Source: Hemicentrotus pulcherrimus
Taxonomy: Eukaryota; Echinodermata; Echinoidea; Camarodonta; Strongylocentrotidae
NCBI GenBank assembly: GCA_003118195.1
Contig: BEXV01001144.1
Location: forward strand, 61,793 to 83,389
Length of the DNA: 21,597 bases
Direction: 5' to 3'
The notes beneath the pieces are model-generated. The model ran no database searches. It was given only the letters and a program-made list of their open reading frames with translations, and was not told the DNA's origin. Position 1 is the first letter of the stretch. Each line of letters starts with the position of its first letter. A program made the translations under genes and the position numbers. This document shows, one piece after another, positions 20,241-21,597 of the stretch.

Positions 20241-20520
20241 GGAAGATGGATATTGAATTCGGGAAAGACGTCAGCCATGAATATTGATGAATATATGCAT
20301 GTCGGGGGGAGAAGAAAGATGAACATTGAATGGGGGAATGACGTCATTTCATGAAGATTCATGAATATGAATGACGCGATGAATATAGGTCCAACGTTGT
20401 AAAGGTCTCTGTGAAAACCGAACAATTTGGACATTGAATAGGCAATGACGTCAATCAATAAAAGCTGATGAATAAACATGGCGAGGAAAGATGGGCATTG
20501 AATGGGTGAATGACGAATTT
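20241..20520. repeat. Imperfect tandem repeats with CRE-like sites
   Basis: Four occurrences of an (A/G)AAGATG-x-x-(C/T)ATTGAAT-xGGxxAATGACG-like segment, near 20241, 20315, 20425 and 20486. Perfect TGACGTCA sites are at 20339-20346 and 20446-20453, with near sites at 20266-20273 (AGACGTCA) and 20511 (TGACGAAT). The sequence between them repeats GATGAATA/ATGAATAT. Confidence 0.7.
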
Positions 20521-21321
20521 ACGGTATTCAAAAAAAAAAATATCTGCCTAAACTGAACAATACCCAAACATCCGTTTCCAACGAGGGGAATAAACTGTTT
20601 GAATGACCTAATCCACGTTCAAAGTTTGGTTTGCTTTTGATTTCATTTCAAATCAAAATAGACTAGAACAACTGCATCGATCCATACGATAAACAAAAAT
20701 CGACTTCACTTCTGTCCAATCGATGAGAGATCCAATGAGCCCACGATCGATGTACCATTTCCATTTGATGATCCTTCACTAAACACCTTGACCTACCGTC
20801 CGCCAGTCAACTCTCAGTCTCACAACGAAGAACAAAGAAAAGTCAATTACTACGTCCACTCTCCTACCTTAATAGAGACTTTTAGATTTGCGTGGACTGA
20901 TACGTATGACGTCCATTCAAGGCAGTGCATTAAAAGGACGTCGATCGTAGAAATCCACGTTGTCGTTCAGCAAATCTAAAGTCCCTAAGCTATCAACACC
21001 TTATATGCGCTGTCAATTCCTGTGGTCAATAGCGCATTCTTTGAGATACCTTGACCCTTTTATTGTTGTTATATAGGCCTATTTATATATAATTTTTTAG
21101 TATAACTGCATACAAAGAGCAATAAAAACAGAAAAGTAAATACCTTCTTTCACTCTCCGGCCAAATATTAACAAACCATAAGGGTTGTCAATACCAGCGG
21201 TCAATAAGCATTGTACACGGATCGATACATCAACCTCTACCTCCACGACTCTGCGCATTTGAGTCTCTATCACGTATCAAATTAATCTTCGTTTCGTGCG
21301 GATAACTCTCAATTTTGTTTC
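20521..21321. other. Stretch without a recognised gene
   Basis: AT-rich. A 63-codon plus-strand frame at 20788-20979 has no recognisable motif. No repeat family is visible. Confidence 0.5.
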
Positions 21322-21518
21322 ATAGTCACTCTAAACAATGAAATAATATGCGTCAAGAAAACTATAATTGCACGGATTCAAGGGTCAGTGGCTTTGCAGC
21401 AGGGGACATGGGCTGGTGCCTCCCAATTAAGAGGTATTATATATTTGTTTAAAGGGAAGGCAGAAGGGGAAAAGGCCAATCAAATATGACGCCTAGACAA
21501 ACCCCTGTAAGCCACACC
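21322..21518. repeat. Diverged direct repeat, copy 2
   Basis: ATAGTCACTC, AACTATAATTG, TCAGTGGCTTTGCAG, AGAGGTATTATATAT and ATGACGCCTAGAC...AGCCACACC align in order with 19898-20147. It has the same orientation, about 1.4 kb away. Confidence 0.75.
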
Positions 21519-21597
21519 CCGACACCCCTCATCCGTAGCCTTTAAATCGCATGTTATTTGGCGAGTAAGAAATATGCCCCCAAACCTTCCAATGTAC
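21519..21597. other. Window end, nothing recognised
   Basis: Short unclassified tail after the second direct repeat copy. Confidence 0.4.

Overview
The window looks like AT-rich, intron- and repeat-rich DNA of an invertebrate animal. It has spliceosomal GT-AG introns, several degenerate LINE retrotransposons, GA microsatellites, large fold-back repeats and one conserved animal gene. The lipoxygenase type, repeat style and base composition would suit a marine deuterostome such as an echinoderm, but that placement is inference. No prokaryotic gene arrangement, CRISPR array, rRNA or recognisable tRNA was seen.

The one host gene I can support is the 5' part of a lipoxygenase on the minus strand. 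Exon 1 (16893..16393) carries the start codon and the whole PLAT domain. A 45-bp microexon lies at 3701..3657. A third exon begins at 3149 and runs left until it is broken by an 'n' at 3033. All three visible splice junctions are phase 0. The joined reading (167 + 15 + 38 codons plus two bases) follows the order of animal lipoxygenases from the PLAT domain into the start of the catalytic domain. The iron ligands and the rest of the enzyme would lie left of the window. Intron 1 is about 12.7 kb and holds almost all the repeats.

Layout: 1-3031 is a copy, with the same offset throughout and two substitutions seen, of 9558-12588. It contains a tandem-repeat unit, an unclassified repeat, a fold-back element of about 740 bp with a mariner-like right end (GGGACGCACTG/TA), and flanking sequence. 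3034-3701 holds lipoxygenase exons 3 and 2. 4326-5738 and 5740-7680 are two different dead LINEs placed head to tail on the minus strand. 7792-7919 is a small array of GATATC-centred palindromes. 7931-10143 is a tandem array with a unit of about 1.05 kb. 9558-12588 is the second copy of the 3-kb block. 13548-13750 is a diverged copy of the fold-back element's flank without the element. 13797-16085 is an inverted arrangement of L2/CR1-like LINE pieces. 16393-16893 is lipoxygenase exon 1, followed to the right by its probable 5' UTR and promoter. 17100-21597 has no recognised gene but holds a GA tract, a G run, tandem repeats with TGACGTCA sites and a diverged direct repeat.

The most consequential observation is that the near-identical 3-kb block ends at the single 'n' that cuts the lipoxygenase exon. 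Either this is a very recent duplication or, more likely, an assembly misjoin, and the gene cannot be read further left with confidence. I did not find a convincing new biological system. The best leads are the microexon, the possible N-myristoylation signal of the lipoxygenase, and the fold-back/mariner-like repeat family with an apparent empty site.
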